Part shown: one piece after another, positions 1-8,446 of the stretch | How positions within the stretch are numbered: the first letter of the stretch is position 1 | How the letters are laid out: each line of letters opens with the position of its first letter | Source: an uncultured Bacilli bacterium | GTDB taxonomy: Bacteria; Bacillota_I; Bacilli_A; RF39; UBA660 | DNA length: 64,000 bases | Direction of reading: 5' to 3' | Assembly: GCA_934085565.1 (NCBI GenBank) | Contig: CAKOHG010000004.1 | Coordinates: forward strand, 1-64,000 | The notes under the pieces: model-generated | The model's input: only the letters and a program-made list of their open reading frames with translations | Told to the model about the DNA's origin: nothing | Database searches by the model: none | Translations under genes and position numbers: made by a program

Positions 1-1
1 T

Positions 2-349
2 CTTGTAAAGAGCGAAGATATGACATTAGAAAAAGCATTATACCTTTTCGTGTGTGATGACATGGAAAAGTTAAATGCTATTTACGAGGGTGATAAATTA
101 ATGAAAAAGCTAATGAAAGAAAATGAAGATTTACTAAAAGACTTTGATGAAATGCTTTATTATGACCGAGATAAAATGTTCGAGCATGCTTGTTATGAAA
201 AGGGATATACTAAAGGTAAACAAGAGGCAAGGCAAGAACGCAATAAAGAAATTGCCAAGGAGTTGTTACAATTAGAAGTTCCTATGACTAAAATTATGAA
301 AGCTACAGGCTTAAGTAAAGAAGAAATATTAAAATTAAAAGACAAATAA
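2..349 (+). CDS. C-terminal part of an Rpn-family recombination-promoting nuclease/putative transposase
   Basis: The frame is open to the left edge of the window, so the first visible ATG (20) is probably internal and the gene is cut by the window. The remaining ~115 residues are charged and helical and end in the repetitive GYTKGKQEARQERNKE linker followed by a short helix-turn-helix-like tail (MTKIMKATGLSKEEI). That tail is typical of Rpn (PD-(D/E)XK) transposase-like proteins, which promote RecA-independent recombination. The catalytic N-terminal domain lies outside the window, so activity cannot be judged. A hairpin terminator follows directly. Confidence 0.6.
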   Translation, partial: LVKSEDMTLEKALYLFVCDDMEKLNAIYEGDKLMKKLMKENEDLLKDFDEMLYYDRDKMFEHACYEKGYTKGKQEARQERNKEIAKELLQLEVPMTKIMKATGLSKEEILKLKDK

Positions 350-351
350 AA

Positions 352-382
352 AATGGCTCAGAAATTTTTCTGAGTCATTTTT
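352..382. terminator. Bidirectional rho-independent terminator
   Basis: The arms TGGCTCAGAAA and TTTCTGAGTCA form a stem with a very short T loop, with A-runs on the left and T-runs on the right. It lies between the convergent Rpn-like gene and uppP and can serve both. Confidence 0.8.
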
Positions 383-1193
383 AACGAAAGTAAAATAAAA
401 CAAAAATGCCTAAACATAAACAATAAATTGAGAATTTCCATAAGCTACCTTTTTGTACCATATTAGATAGAATACGATAAGAAAAAAATGTAACAACACC
501 AGCACAAATCATACCAACTAAATAATAAGACCATAAAGAAGCAATAGTACTATCACCAATCATATCTAAAACTCCTAATCCCATAGAAGCAACTGATACA
601 GGGAAGTATAACATGAAAGTATATTTTAAAGAACTTTTACGTGATAAACCACATAATAAGCAACCTACCAAAACGGTACCACTTCTACTAATACCAGGAA
701 GTAAAGATACCATTTGCATAAGACCAATAATAATCGCGTCTTTGTAAGTGATATCATAATCTTCTTTTTTTCCTTTACTATTCTTAACTAAGAAAAGCAT
801 TAAAGAAGTAATAAGAAAGGCAATACCTAAAAAAGTCATATTACCAGACAATGTATCAATTTTATCTTTAAATAATACTCCAGCAAGTCCTACAGGAACA
901 CTTCCTAAAATAATTAAAAGACAATATTTAAAATCTTTTTTATATTCATTTCTTTTCTTTTTATTGAAAATAAAACCAAAGAATGCTGTTACAAGACGAA
1001 CAATGTCTTTCCAAAAAATGAGTAAAATAGCAATAAAAGAGCCAAAATTTACAACAATTTCAAAATTAACATCAGTAAGCATATTTGTATTAAATAAATT
1101 TTTAAATAATACTAAATGACCACTGGAAGAAATAGGTAAAGGTTCGGTTAATCCTTGTAAAATACCCAGTAAAATATATTTAATCCACTCCAT
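381..1193 (-). CDS. uppP: Undecaprenyl-diphosphatase (UppP/BacA)
   Basis: Integral membrane phosphatase that recycles undecaprenyl pyrophosphate to the monophosphate lipid carrier for peptidoglycan and other wall polymers; family members can give bacitracin resistance. The 270 residues match the usual length. The two signature regions are present: GLTEPLPISSSGHLV near residues 15-29 and LLPGISRSGTVLVG near 163-176, with the conserved Glu, Ser-rich motif and Arg. About seven or eight hydrophobic segments are visible. An AAGGTGA Shine-Dalgarno precedes the ATG. It is a monocistronic unit running opposite to its neighbours. Confidence 0.95.
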   Translation of the reverse strand: MEWIKYILLGILQGLTEPLPISSSGHLVLFKNLFNTNMLTDVNFEIVVNFGSFIAILLIFWKDIVRLVTAFFGFIFNKKKRNEYKKDFKYCLLIILGSVPVGLAGVLFKDKIDTLSGNMTFLGIAFLITSLMLFLVKNSKGKKEDYDITYKDAIIIGLMQMVSLLPGISRSGTVLVGCLLCGLSRKSSLKYTFMLYFPVSVASMGLGVLDMIGDSTIASLWSYYLVGMICAGVVTFFSYRILSNMVQKGSLWKFSIYCLCLGIFVLFYFR

Positions 1194-1265
1194 AAAATCA
1201 CCTTACAACATTATATACTAATTTTTTTAATAAAGAAATAAAATATTAAAAAAAGGGATGATTAT

Positions 1266-1463
1266 GTGCGTTTTATCTTTCTATTACTAGGAATCTTATT
1301 TTGCTCTATCTTTTTATTTTTTACACTTCTTTACATAAATCTTTTCTTTTTTGGGTATACTTTATTAGAATTTGTTTATTTTATTAGTAAAAGAGGAATC
1401 TTGATCTATTTAATTATAGGAGTTGGTTTAATTATTTGGTCTAGAAAAGAAAGGAAGAAATGA
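1266..1463 (+). CDS. Small two-helix membrane protein, function unknown
   Basis: 65 residues starting at GTG, behind an AAAGGGA-like ribosome binding site. The product is almost entirely hydrophobic, with two predicted membrane spans (about residues 3-30 and 44-58) and a basic tail SRKERKK, so the C-terminus is probably cytoplasmic. Only one base separates its stop from the next start, so it is co-transcribed and probably translationally coupled with the 210-residue protein downstream. I do not recognise a family. Confidence 0.6.
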   Translation: MRFIFLLLGILFCSIFLFFTLLYINLFFFGYTLLEFVYFISKRGILIYLIIGVGLIIWSRKERKK

Positions 1464-1464
1464 T

Positions 1465-2097
1465 ATGCCATACTATTATGATTTATTAGTTAATTTAGAT
1501 GATGAACTATGGGAATACTACGAATGGGAAAAAAATGATAATTTACTATTGTTTAAAAAAGTACCTTTCGTAAGAGTAAATGAGCTTATTATGAAAGATT
1601 TTCTAGAATATCAAGTTTCTTTAGATAAAGAGTGGATAACTCCTTATATTAATAAAGCTATTTTAAAAAATAATAAGAAAATGACAGGAGTTTTATTTGC
1701 CAGTTTAAAAGAAGCCATCTTTTTTGAATTTGATGAAACCGGAAAAATTTTAGGAAAAAGCAAGGTTTTAATTGAAGATTGGAATAATATTTATGAGTTA
1801 GTTGGTGAAAGGAAAAATGAATCTGTTTTGTATGAAAAATTAGAAAAAATAGCTCCTCGTTTGGAATTTCGTAAAGCCCTTAAAGATAAACATTTTTTAG
1901 AAATAGAAATTAATTCTCTGATGGAAAAACAAGATAAAAGTAAATGTGCTTACATTTATTATGAATTTTTTGGCAAAAACAAAGAGGATTTTAATGAAAT
2001 GATAAATGAACTTAAAGAAGAAATTCAAAGACCTTATACTTTAAAAATGCATGAAGTAGTGGAACTTATTAAAATGACTTATAAGGAATGCTTATGA
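1465..2097 (+). CDS. Conserved-looking cytoplasmic protein of unknown function
   Basis: 210 residues, no signal peptide or membrane span. The N-terminus (YYYDLLVNLDDELWEYYEWE) followed by a KKVPF.RV stretch has the look of a conserved Firmicute family, and the C-terminal half is Lys/Glu-rich and helical. I cannot name a function. It lies between a small membrane protein and a lipoprotein, overlapping the lipoprotein start (ATGA), so the three form one transcription unit. Confidence 0.65.
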   Translation: MPYYYDLLVNLDDELWEYYEWEKNDNLLLFKKVPFVRVNELIMKDFLEYQVSLDKEWITPYINKAILKNNKKMTGVLFASLKEAIFFEFDETGKILGKSKVLIEDWNNIYELVGERKNESVLYEKLEKIAPRLEFRKALKDKHFLEIEINSLMEKQDKSKCAYIYYEFFGKNKEDFNEMINELKEEIQRPYTLKMHEVVELIKMTYKECL

Positions 2098-2585
2098 GGC
2101 TTTGTCTTCTTTTTCTCATTTTTCTTCTTTCAGGATGTGTTTCTAATGATGCGAAAACACCTGTTAAAGAATATTTAAATGCCTATCAAAATCATAGTGA
2201 TAAAGTAACCATTTCTTTAAATGAACTTATTAAGAATGAAAATTTAACTAAGGAACAACAAGATATCTATGAACTTATTATGAAAAAACAATATGTTGAT
2301 TTAGCGTACCACATTGATAATGTTACTTATGATGGAAATAAAGCTATCGTCACTGCAACCATTGAAGTATATGACTATAATCACTCGAAAGAAGAAGCTC
2401 AAAAAGAGTATGAAAATAACCCTGAGTTAAATTATAAAGATTTACAATTAACTTATATGAAAAGAGAAAATAAAAGAATAAAATATACCCTTAGTTTTTC
2501 TGTTTATTTAGATAATGATAAATGGGCAATAGAAAATCCTGATTATATCACTTTGCAAAAAATCCATGGTGTCTTTAATGGTTAA
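2094..2585 (+). CDS. Predicted lipoprotein of unknown function
   Basis: The start is placed at ATG 2094, overlapping the upstream stop as ATGA, because AAGGA lies six bases before it; an in-frame ATG at 2088 has no room for a ribosome binding site. The N-terminus is a signal peptide ending in the lipobox LLSGC, so the mature protein is anchored to the outer face of the membrane. The mature part (~145 residues) is soluble, with a helical first half and a beta-rich second half resembling small NTF2-like lipoproteins. The substrate or partner is unknown. Confidence 0.7.
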   Translation: MRLCLLFLIFLLSGCVSNDAKTPVKEYLNAYQNHSDKVTISLNELIKNENLTKEQQDIYELIMKKQYVDLAYHIDNVTYDGNKAIVTATIEVYDYNHSKEEAQKEYENNPELNYKDLQLTYMKRENKRIKYTLSFSVYLDNDKWAIENPDYITLQKIHGVFNG

Positions 2586-2593
2586 GATGATTT

Positions 2594-2618
2594 GAATGAC
2601 TAAAAAAGTCATTTTTTT
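2594..2618 (+). terminator. Weak rho-independent terminator
   Basis: AATGAC and GTCATT arms with a short A-rich loop, followed by seven T residues, just after the lipoprotein gene and before dacB. Confidence 0.55.
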
Positions 2619-2626
2619 CATACAAT
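2619..2626 (+). promoter_or_regulatory. Possible sigma-E-type -10 element of dacB-spmA-spmB
   Basis: CATACAAT matches the mother-cell sigma-E -10 consensus and lies 19 bases before the dacB start. In Bacillus subtilis this operon is sigma-E dependent. No convincing sigma-E -35 is seen 13-15 bases upstream, so this is tentative. Confidence 0.35.
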
Positions 2627-2644
2627 GAATTAAGGTGATTAGGT

Positions 2645-3715
2645 ATGAAAATAATCTATTTTTTACTTACGCTATTTTTGTTTTTGTGTCCTATAAAAAC
2701 GTATGCTATATCTGCCGAAAGTTATGTTGTCATGGATTATGATTCAAAAAGAGTTCTTTTATCAAAAGCACCTGAAAAAGAAAAATTAATTGCTAGTACC
2801 ACCAAAATTATGACTTGTCTGTTAGCTTTAGAAAATGGTGATTTAGAAAGTGAAAGAACCGTCGGAGAAGAAGTTTTAAGTGCCTTTGGAAGTGCTATTT
2901 ACTTACAAATAGGTGAAAAAATGAAATTAAAAGACTTGCTTTATGGTCTAATGCTTCGTAGTGGTAATGACGCTGCCATTGAAATTTCTTATCATATCGC
3001 TGGTAATATGGACAATTTTGTGAATTTAATGAATGCTAAAGCTTTAGAAATAGGGATGAATCATACTCATTTTATTAATCCTCATGGTCTTGAAAATGAT
3101 GAAGGGGATGGTAACACTTCTACAGCGTATGATATGGCTCTTTTAATGCAGTATGCCCTAAAAAATGAAACATTTAAAGAAATTATTCATACTAAAAATT
3201 ACAAAGCAAATACTTTAGATAAAGTTTATGTTTGGCAAAATAAAAATAAACTTTTATCGACATATGAATATCAAATAGGAGGTAAAACTGGCTTTACTAA
3301 AAAAGCTAAAAGAACACTTGTTACAGCTTCTAGTAAAGATAATAAAACGTGTATAGTAGTTACTTTAAATGATGGAAATGATTTTGCTGACCACAAAAAT
3401 GCTTGTGAAGAAGTTTTTAATAATTATGAACGCGTTCTTTTATTAGATAAAGATTCGTTTATTGTTGATGAAGATGAGCCTACTAAATATTATATTAAGG
3501 AAAATTTATATGCTCTTTTAAAACCAGAAGAAAAGGAAAAAGTTAAAATTAACTTGAATGTTGATAACACCAGTAAAGAAGAAATTGTTGGTAAAGCCTC
3601 CGTTTATTTAAATGATTTTTTACTTGGTGAAACGGATATTTTTCTAAATAATGATGAAACCCATCATAAAGAAAATTTCTTTGTAAGATTTTGGAGGTGG
3701 CTAACAAATTGGTAA
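2645..3715 (+). CDS. dacB: D-alanyl-D-alanine carboxypeptidase, sporulation type (PBP5* family)
   Basis: Penicillin-binding DD-carboxypeptidase (peptidase S11) that removes the terminal D-Ala of peptidoglycan stem peptides and so limits cross-linking. It has an N-terminal signal peptide (residues 1-22) and all three active-site motifs: STTK (51-54), SGN (106-108) and KTG (214-216). A C-terminal beta domain ends in an amphipathic aromatic segment (FFVRFWRWLTNW) suited to membrane association. Length (356) is normal. The immediately downstream genes are spmA and spmB, the same order as the B. subtilis dacB operon that sets cortex cross-linking in the spore, which decides the name dacB over dacA/dacF. 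Confidence 0.88.
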   Translation: MKIIYFLLTLFLFLCPIKTYAISAESYVVMDYDSKRVLLSKAPEKEKLIASTTKIMTCLLALENGDLESERTVGEEVLSAFGSAIYLQIGEKMKLKDLLYGLMLRSGNDAAIEISYHIAGNMDNFVNLMNAKALEIGMNHTHFINPHGLENDEGDGNTSTAYDMALLMQYALKNETFKEIIHTKNYKANTLDKVYVWQNKNKLLSTYEYQIGGKTGFTKKAKRTLVTASSKDNKTCIVVTLNDGNDFADHKNACEEVFNNYERVLLLDKDSFIVDEDEPTKYYIKENLYALLKPEEKEKVKINLNVDNTSKEEIVGKASVYLNDFLLGETDIFLNNDETHHKENFFVRFWRWLTNW

Positions 3716-4296
3716 CATATATTTTTGTTTTTTTTATCGCAGTGGGTGCTTTATTTTCTATCGTTACAGGCAATATTGAAAGTCTTAATAGTCAAATTTT
3801 AAAAGGGGGCTTAGATGGCATAAATCTACTTTTAGATATGATGCCTTTGCTAGTTTTATGGACAGGTATTATGCAAATCGCGGAAGACTCGGGTATTTTA
3901 GAAAAATTTTCTCGTTTGGTTTGTCCTTTACTTTCTAAATTATTTCCATCTTTACCTAAAAATCATAAGGCATTATCTTATATAGCAAGTAATATCGCTG
4001 CAAATGCCTTAGGACTTGGTAGTGCCGCTACACCATTTGGGCTAAAAGCAATGGAATGTATGCAAGAAGATAATCCAAAGAAAGACACCGCGACAGAAGC
4101 AATGATAACTTTCTTAGTTTTAAATACTGGGGGAGTTACATTAGTACCGACTACTGTTATTGCATTAAGAGCAATGTATAAAAGCGCTAATCCATCAGAA
4201 ATTATTTTGACGAGTATTTTGGCAACACTTTGTTCTAATATTTCAGGTCTTATTTATGACTATATAAAAAGGAGAAAAAATGCATCAAATATCTAA
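3709..4296 (+). CDS. spmA: Spore maturation protein A
   Basis: Membrane protein with a nucleoside-transporter-like gate fold, needed with SpmB for full spore core dehydration and heat resistance. The start is TTG 3709, eight bases after the strong GGAGGTGG site; the upstream in-frame TTG at 3691 overlaps that site. The resulting N-terminus MVTYIF resembles known SpmA. The start overlaps the dacB stop by seven bases (TTGGTAA), so translation is coupled. The conserved region NIAANALGLGSAATPFGLKAM (about residues 89-109) and several hydrophobic helices are present. Confidence 0.92.
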   Translation: MVTYIFVFFIAVGALFSIVTGNIESLNSQILKGGLDGINLLLDMMPLLVLWTGIMQIAEDSGILEKFSRLVCPLLSKLFPSLPKNHKALSYIASNIAANALGLGSAATPFGLKAMECMQEDNPKKDTATEAMITFLVLNTGGVTLVPTTVIALRAMYKSANPSEIILTSILATLCSNISGLIYDYIKRRKNASNI

Positions 4297-4801
4297 TTAT
4301 ATTGTACCTCTTTTTGTTTTAAGTATTATTTTATATGCCTTTAAAAGAAGGGTAAATGTTTATGAATCATTTTTAAAAGGAGCGAAAGAGGGACTTATTA
4401 CAACCTTTAACATTGCTCCAGCGGTTATTGCGATGGTTTTTGCAACAAATTTATTTTTGAATTCGCATTTTTTAGAATTTGTTTTTTCTTATTTTACTCC
4501 ATTTCTAAATAAAATAGGATTACCTATTCAGGTGCTACCGATGGCTTTAGTAAGACCAATTTCAGGGACAGCTTCTTTAGCTATTATGACAAATATTTTT
4601 GAACTTTATGGTCCTGATTCTTTTGTGGGAAGATTAGCTTCTAATTTACAAGGGTGTACTGATACGACAATTTATGTCTTAGCCCTTTACTTTGGTTCGG
4701 TTAAAATTACCAAAACAAAGCATGCTTTAAGTGCCGGATTATTTGCCGATGCGGTAGGCGTTATCATGGCATTTTTGATCACATCTTTCTTTTTTTCGTA
4801 A
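4280..4801 (+). CDS. spmB: Spore maturation protein B
   Basis: Partner of SpmA in spore core dehydration. 173 residues, about four or five membrane segments, with the signature LPIQVLPMALVRPISGTASL around residues 80-99 and the QGCTDTTIYVLALYFG segment. It overlaps the end of spmA by 17 bases and has an AAAGGAGA site inside spmA, as expected for the third gene of a dacB-spmA-spmB operon. Confidence 0.92.
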   Translation: MHQISNYIVPLFVLSIILYAFKRRVNVYESFLKGAKEGLITTFNIAPAVIAMVFATNLFLNSHFLEFVFSYFTPFLNKIGLPIQVLPMALVRPISGTASLAIMTNIFELYGPDSFVGRLASNLQGCTDTTIYVLALYFGSVKITKTKHALSAGLFADAVGVIMAFLITSFFFS

Positions 4802-4885
4802 AAAATTTAAAATTTTTAAAGCCTTTATTCATCGTGCTTTATAGCTAAAATAAATACATATGTACGTTTCGGATGGTTAAAAAAT

Positions 4886-4915
4886 TTGACAAATAGGAAT
4901 AAGCTATTGTATAAT
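4886..4915 (+). promoter_or_regulatory. Strong vegetative (sigma-A-type) promoter
   Basis: TTGACA at 4886-4891 and TATAAT at 4910-4915, 18 bases apart, both perfect consensus hexamers. The -10 overlaps an in-frame ATG at 4914, which therefore cannot be the start of the gene downstream. Confidence 0.85.
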
Positions 4916-4952
4916 GAATTCACTTTCTGGAAAGAAGAAGGATGGTTTAGAA

Positions 4953-5627
4953 ATGAAAAAATTACCCTCGGTGAAAGCCGTTTTACTTGCAATCACCGTA
5001 ATATGTAGTATTGAAATTTTTACAAATCTAATAGAAGGGATTACAATTATTTCATTAGACAGTGCTTATACAACAGCTTCTAATGCGGTAATTGAATCTG
5101 TAATGTTAAAAAATCAAACAAAGAAATTACAAGAAAAAGAATTAAAATTTGATGAAAAAGAATTAAAACAAGAGATAGAAATTATAAGTTTAAAAGCTTC
5201 TACTCCTGCGATTGTATATGAGGGAATGACTCTAGATGAGTTAGCTCTAAAGTTAAATAATAGTTTAAGTAGTGATTTAAGTGGATATGGGATGAGTTTT
5301 GCCAAATATTCTACTCAATATGGTGTAGACCCTTATTTAGCTTTAGCTATAACTTTACTAGAAACCGGTTGTAAATGGGGATGTAGTTCTTTAGTTAAAC
5401 AATGTAATAATGTAGGTGGTATGAAAGGTGCTGGAAGTTGCCTTGGTAGTTCTTACGCTACTTTTGATTCTTTAGACGCTGGTATTGAAGCCATGATTAA
5501 GAATCTTTCTTACAATTATATTCAAAAAGGATTAGTAACTCCAGAACAAATTAATACAAAATATGCAACGAGTAGTACTTGGGCTTATAAAGTAAATAAT
5601 TATATAAATGCCATTAGAAATGCTTAA
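4953..5627 (+). CDS. Membrane-anchored glucosaminidase-type peptidoglycan hydrolase
   Basis: The start is ATG 4953, seven bases after AAGGATGG and downstream of a perfect promoter. The N-terminus carries one hydrophobic segment (residues 8-30: signal anchor), then a Lys/Glu-rich linker of about 60 residues. The C-terminal ~130 residues resemble the glucosaminidase/lysozyme-like fold (PF01832 type), with a candidate catalytic Glu in LLETGCKWG, the NNVGGMKG loop and the YATFDSLDAGIEAM segment. Such enzymes cleave glycan strands between GlcNAc and MurNAc. It is a single-gene unit between a strong promoter and a terminator. The exact bond specificity is inferred. Confidence 0.75.
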   Translation: MKKLPSVKAVLLAITVICSIEIFTNLIEGITIISLDSAYTTASNAVIESVMLKNQTKKLQEKELKFDEKELKQEIEIISLKASTPAIVYEGMTLDELALKLNNSLSSDLSGYGMSFAKYSTQYGVDPYLALAITLLETGCKWGCSSLVKQCNNVGGMKGAGSCLGSSYATFDSLDAGIEAMIKNLSYNYIQKGLVTPEQINTKYATSSTWAYKVNNYINAIRNA

Positions 5628-5632
5628 AAGGT

Positions 5633-5656
5633 TAGATAGAAATATCTACTTTTTTT
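5633..5656 (+). terminator. Rho-independent terminator
   Basis: TAGATA-GAAA-TATCTA hairpin followed by C and a run of seven T residues, directly after the glucosaminidase gene. Confidence 0.8.
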
Positions 5657-5856
5657 GTGCTATATTATTTTGATAATTCATAATAAAAGCTGAAAATAAA
5701 TTATTTACATATATTCTCTTAATTTACTTCAGTATTCAAAAAGTTACTTTTAAGTGCTAACCAATACTTTATAAGATATCTATTTTTATGTAGTTATACA
5801 TTCATAAATGATTTAATAATATTTTATCAAGGTATATTAAGCAAACTATTTTTCTC
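5657..5856. other. AT-rich intergenic stretch without recognisable content
   Basis: About 200 bases of very AT-rich DNA between a terminator and the promoter of the next gene. No open reading frame with a ribosome binding site, no RNA motif and no repeat is visible. Confidence 0.5.
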
Positions 5857-5885
5857 TTGAAAAAGAAGGTAATAATCTGTATAAT
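5857..5885 (+). promoter_or_regulatory. Sigma-A-type promoter
   Basis: TTGAAA (5857-5862) and TATAAT (5880-5885) with a 17-base spacer, 35 bases ahead of the start of the Pro/Asn-rich membrane protein. Confidence 0.75.
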
Positions 5886-5920
5886 TGTTTTATGAATTAG
5901 AATAAAGAGGTCGATGAAAA

Positions 5921-7297
5921 ATGAATAACGAAAATCAAAATTTCAATCAAATACCAGTTCCACCAAATAATGGGGTACCTAATCAAAATCCAGTACCACC
6001 ACAAGGTTCAATGCCTGTAGATAACCTTGGATCAATTGGAGTACAAGCTACACCTTCTATGAATGTTGATAGTTTAAATACACCAGTTCCAGAACCTATG
6101 CCAAATACAAATCCTATTAATCTAAATCCTCCAGGAATGATTCCTAATGTACAACCCACTGAGGCGAATACAAGTCAACCTGTAGAACCTTTAATGGGAA
6201 CAAATTTAGGACCTAATAGCAATGTTAATCTTAATCAAAATTCTATGAATAGTAATCCTTACCAAAATAATATGATGATGGGAGGAGAGGTTCCGCCAAT
6301 AAATAATCAAAATATGCTTGGTGGAGTACCAGTGCCACCTATGACTCCAAGTGAACCTCCTAAAACAAAGAAAAAATTGAAATTAAATAAAACCGCCATT
6401 ATTATTGTAGTTGTTGTTCTTGTTTTAGCCGTTGGTGTTGGTGTTTATTTCTTTTTAAATATGAGTAAAAAACAAGCGGTTACTATTACACCAAAACTAG
6501 GGGATACTTGGGAACTTGGTGAACCAATCGTGAATAATGTTTTATCATATGTTAACTTATCTGGAATTACAGCTAGTCAATGTACTTTAAGTAGTAATAT
6601 TGATGTTACTAAAACAGGCACATATGAATGGAGTGTTACTTGTGGTAGCAAAACAACTGGTACTAAGACTATCAGTGTTACAGACCAAACACCTCCAGTT
6701 GTTATTACTAAAGATGTAACAGTAGTACCTAATACTGAAATTACTGCTGATGATTTTATTGAAAGTGCTACTGATGCTTCTTCAAATGAAGGAAAAATAA
6801 CAGCTTCATTTGCTGATGAGTCTGAATTTGATATCACTAAAGAAGGAACTTATGAAGTAACTATTGAAGTTTCAGACACTTATCAAAATACAACTACTGT
6901 CACAGCCAATTTAATTGTAAGTAATGATGCTCCTGTTCGTAATTTAGTATGTACTTATGAAGAAATATCTAAAACTTATCCAAAAGCCACGGTAAATGTT
7001 CGTTTCCGTTATGGTATTACAACTTCTAACACAGTATATGACAATGTTAAAATTGTTGATTACATTTTTGATGAAGATACTTATGATGATGCTTTAGCGG
7101 ATGTTACCGAAAATGGTTTCGATGGATTAGAAGGAAAAGTTACTACAGACGATGATAACTATACCATTACTGTAGAAGTTTCCTTAACTAAAGATGATTT
7201 AAGTACTGAATTTGAAGGAATTTCTTTCCCTGATACTCAAGATGAAATTGAAAAATTACATACGGATCGAGGAGATTATTGTTATATTGAAGAATAA
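5921..7297 (+). CDS. Single-pass membrane protein with Pro/Asn-rich cytoplasmic head and Ig-like extracellular domains
   Basis: 458 residues. Residues 1-145 are low complexity, rich in Pro, Asn, Gln and Met with repeated PPxxN/PVPP elements, and lack a signal peptide. A basic patch (KTKKKLKLNK) precedes one strong membrane span (about 158-179), so the head is probably cytoplasmic and residues 180-458 extracellular. The outer part holds two beta-sandwich Ig-like units (TVTITPKLGDTWELGE and TPPVVITKDVTVVPN regions, of the DUF5011/HYR style) and a C-terminal domain with three Cys in all. It has its own promoter and terminator. Function unknown; a surface or envelope-stress role is a guess. Confidence 0.65.
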   Translation: MNNENQNFNQIPVPPNNGVPNQNPVPPQGSMPVDNLGSIGVQATPSMNVDSLNTPVPEPMPNTNPINLNPPGMIPNVQPTEANTSQPVEPLMGTNLGPNSNVNLNQNSMNSNPYQNNMMMGGEVPPINNQNMLGGVPVPPMTPSEPPKTKKKLKLNKTAIIIVVVVLVLAVGVGVYFFLNMSKKQAVTITPKLGDTWELGEPIVNNVLSYVNLSGITASQCTLSSNIDVTKTGTYEWSVTCGSKTTGTKTISVTDQTPPVVITKDVTVVPNTEITADDFIESATDASSNEGKITASFADESEFDITKEGTYEVTIEVSDTYQNTTTVTANLIVSNDAPVRNLVCTYEEISKTYPKATVNVRFRYGITTSNTVYDNVKIVDYIFDEDTYDDALADVTENGFDGLEGKVTTDDDNYTITVEVSLTKDDLSTEFEGISFPDTQDEIEKLHTDRGDYCYIEE

Positions 7298-7321
7298 AAG
7301 TGATGAATGTCACTTTTTTTT
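7298..7321 (+). terminator. Rho-independent terminator
   Basis: AAAGTGA-TGAATG-TCACTTT hairpin running into a long T tract immediately after the stop codon. Confidence 0.8.
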
Positions 7322-7351
7322 CTTTTTCATAAACTATTCTAGGTGATATAA

Positions 7352-8446
7352 GTGGGAAAACTAAAAGTGGTTGTTTATGCCATTTGTAAAAATGAAAGTG
7401 CTTTTGTTGATCGTTATGTCGATTCTATGAAAGAAGCAGATGAAATTATTGTTTTGGATACAGGCTCTTCCGATGATACCGTCAAGAAACTAAAAAAAAG
7501 AGGAGTTATAGTTTATCAAAAAAAGATTAGTCCATGGCGTTTTGATACCGCCAGAAACGAATCTTTAGCTTTCGTTCCAGAAGATGCAGACATTTGTGTT
7601 TGTACGGATTTAGATGAAGTTTTTGAAAAGGGATGGCGTGACATCTTAGAACAATATTGGCTTCAAGAAAAGCCAACAAGAACTAGATATAATTATAATT
7701 GGAAATTAGATGAAAATAATAATCCTTTAGTTAGTTTTTGGATAGATAAAATTCATGCTCGTACGGGGTATCACTGGACCCATCCCGTTCATGAAGTACT
7801 AAGTACTAATTTAGAAGAAAAATTTATTGATGTGCCTATTACTTTAAATCATTATCCTGATAAAGAAAAAAGTAGGTCTTCTTATTTACCTTTACTTGAA
7901 ATTAGTGTTTTAGAAGATCCGTTAGACGACCGTAATTTACATTATTTAGGTAGAGAATACATGTATTATCAAAAATGGGAAAAATGTATTGAAACTTTAC
8001 ATAAACACTTAAAATGTAAAAAGGCAACTTGGAAAGATGAAAGGTGTGCTTCCATGCGTTTTATGGCCAGAAGCTACGAAGCTTTAGGCTATGAAGAAGA
8101 GGCTTTAATGTGGTATGAAAAAGCTATTTTAGAAGCTCCTTATTTAAGAGAAGGGTATATTGAACTAGCTAGTTTTTATAATTTACATAATGATTATGAA
8201 AAGGCTTATGACAATTTAAAAAAAGCTTTAAATATCAAAGAAAAAAGCAAATCCTATATCAACGAGGAATTTGCTTGGAATGATTATTTTTATGATTTAT
8301 TATCAATAGCGTCTTTTTATACAGGACATTATGAAGAATCTGTAGAGTATTTAAATAAAGCTATTCTTCTGAATCCAAAAGAGAAACGTTATCAAGAGAA
8401 CTTGAATCTTGTTCTTCCGTATTCTCTTCCAAAACAGCATGAATGA
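7352..8446 (+). CDS. Family 2 glycosyltransferase with C-terminal TPR repeats
   Basis: GTG start preceded by AGGTGAT. The N-terminal ~220 residues are a GT-A glycosyltransferase: VYAICKNE opening, VLDTGSSDDT nucleotide-sugar loop, and the metal-binding DxD-type motif in CTDLDEVF (about residues 88-95). Residues ~220-360 form tetratricopeptide repeats (ALGYEEEALMWYEKAI, HNDYEKAYDNLKKAL, TGHYEESVEYLNKAI). This architecture occurs in bacteriocin and protein glycosyltransferases and in wall-polymer enzymes; acceptor and sugar cannot be told. There is no membrane span. The last 86 bases overlap the 3' end of the convergent sortase gene. Confidence 0.85.
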   Translation: MGKLKVVVYAICKNESAFVDRYVDSMKEADEIIVLDTGSSDDTVKKLKKRGVIVYQKKISPWRFDTARNESLAFVPEDADICVCTDLDEVFEKGWRDILEQYWLQEKPTRTRYNYNWKLDENNNPLVSFWIDKIHARTGYHWTHPVHEVLSTNLEEKFIDVPITLNHYPDKEKSRSSYLPLLEISVLEDPLDDRNLHYLGREYMYYQKWEKCIETLHKHLKCKKATWKDERCASMRFMARSYEALGYEEEALMWYEKAILEAPYLREGYIELASFYNLHNDYEKAYDNLKKALNIKEKSKSYINEEFAWNDYFYDLLSIASFYTGHYEESVEYLNKAILLNPKEKRYQENLNLVLPYSLPKQHE

